From NCBI GenBank assembly GCA_963714645.1, contig CAVQQX010000072.1, positions 1 through 6,133 on the forward strand: a DNA stretch of 6,133 nt, in the 5' to 3' direction. The notes under the pieces were generated by a model. The model saw only the letters and a list, made by a program, of their open reading frames with translations, had not been told where the DNA came from and made no database searches. Both the position numbers and the translations under genes were made by a program. This DNA is from RPQJ01 sp963714645 (GTDB lineage Bacteria; Pseudomonadota; Gammaproteobacteria; Steroidobacterales; Steroidobacteraceae). Position 1 is the stretch's first letter. Each line of letters starts with the position of its first letter. Positions 6,127-6,133 of the stretch are shown here, in pieces.

Positions 6127-6133
6127 ATGGCTC
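6127..6133 (+). CDS. Start of the next gene, possibly gap
   Basis: Only ATG plus four bases (Met-Ala) are visible. A strong ribosome site GGAGG at 6117-6121 lies five bases before the ATG, and the gap from the transketolase stop is 18 bases, so this is very likely the next gene of the same operon. In many alphaproteobacteria tkt is followed by the glyceraldehyde-3-phosphate dehydrogenase gene; that identity is inferred from gene order alone. Confidence 0.45.

Overview
The window is GC-rich DNA, apparently proteobacterial, and seems to be built from two unrelated pieces joined near position 5158. The left piece (1 to about 5158) reads like a high-GC gamma- or betaproteobacterium, judging by the styles of FadD, the cyclophilin and the ClsC-like protein and by the strong preference for G/C at codon third positions. 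The right piece (about 5159 to 6133) reads like an alphaproteobacterium: a transketolase C-terminal half followed by the start of another gene. Taxonomy is inferred from remembered family resemblance only.

Left piece, minus strand: a ClsC-type phospholipase D/cardiolipin synthase (470 to 1, running off the window) lies downstream of a stand-alone DivK-like receiver protein (1042 to 674). A 117-base divergent control region (1043-1159) separates this receiver from a second stand-alone receiver on the plus strand (1160-1561). After a 138-base gap with a good promoter candidate come a receiver fused to a MarR-type winged helix (1700-2602), a 76-residue helical protein resembling an isolated histidine-kinase dimerisation/phosphotransfer hairpin (2615-2845), an exported cyclophilin-type peptidyl-prolyl isomerase whose ATG overlaps the preceding TGA (2842-3786), and a long-chain acyl-CoA ligase (from 3830).

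The three receivers, the DNA-binding receiver fusion and the small histidine-bearing hairpin form a compact cluster of phosphosignalling parts with no complete histidine kinase in view. I infer that an unlinked or hybrid kinase feeds it and that the small protein may act as a phosphotransfer element. The close spacing from 1700 to 3786 suggests one transcript, perhaps extending into fadD.

Right piece: the fadD reading frame loses similarity exactly where its C-terminal adenylation subdomain should begin, and a transketolase that lacks its N-terminal thiamine-diphosphate domain starts in another frame. Both genes are broken at the same point and codon habits change there, so a chimeric contig is the simplest explanation, with a genomic rearrangement as the alternative. 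No RNA genes, CRISPR arrays, insertion sequences or transposase genes were seen.
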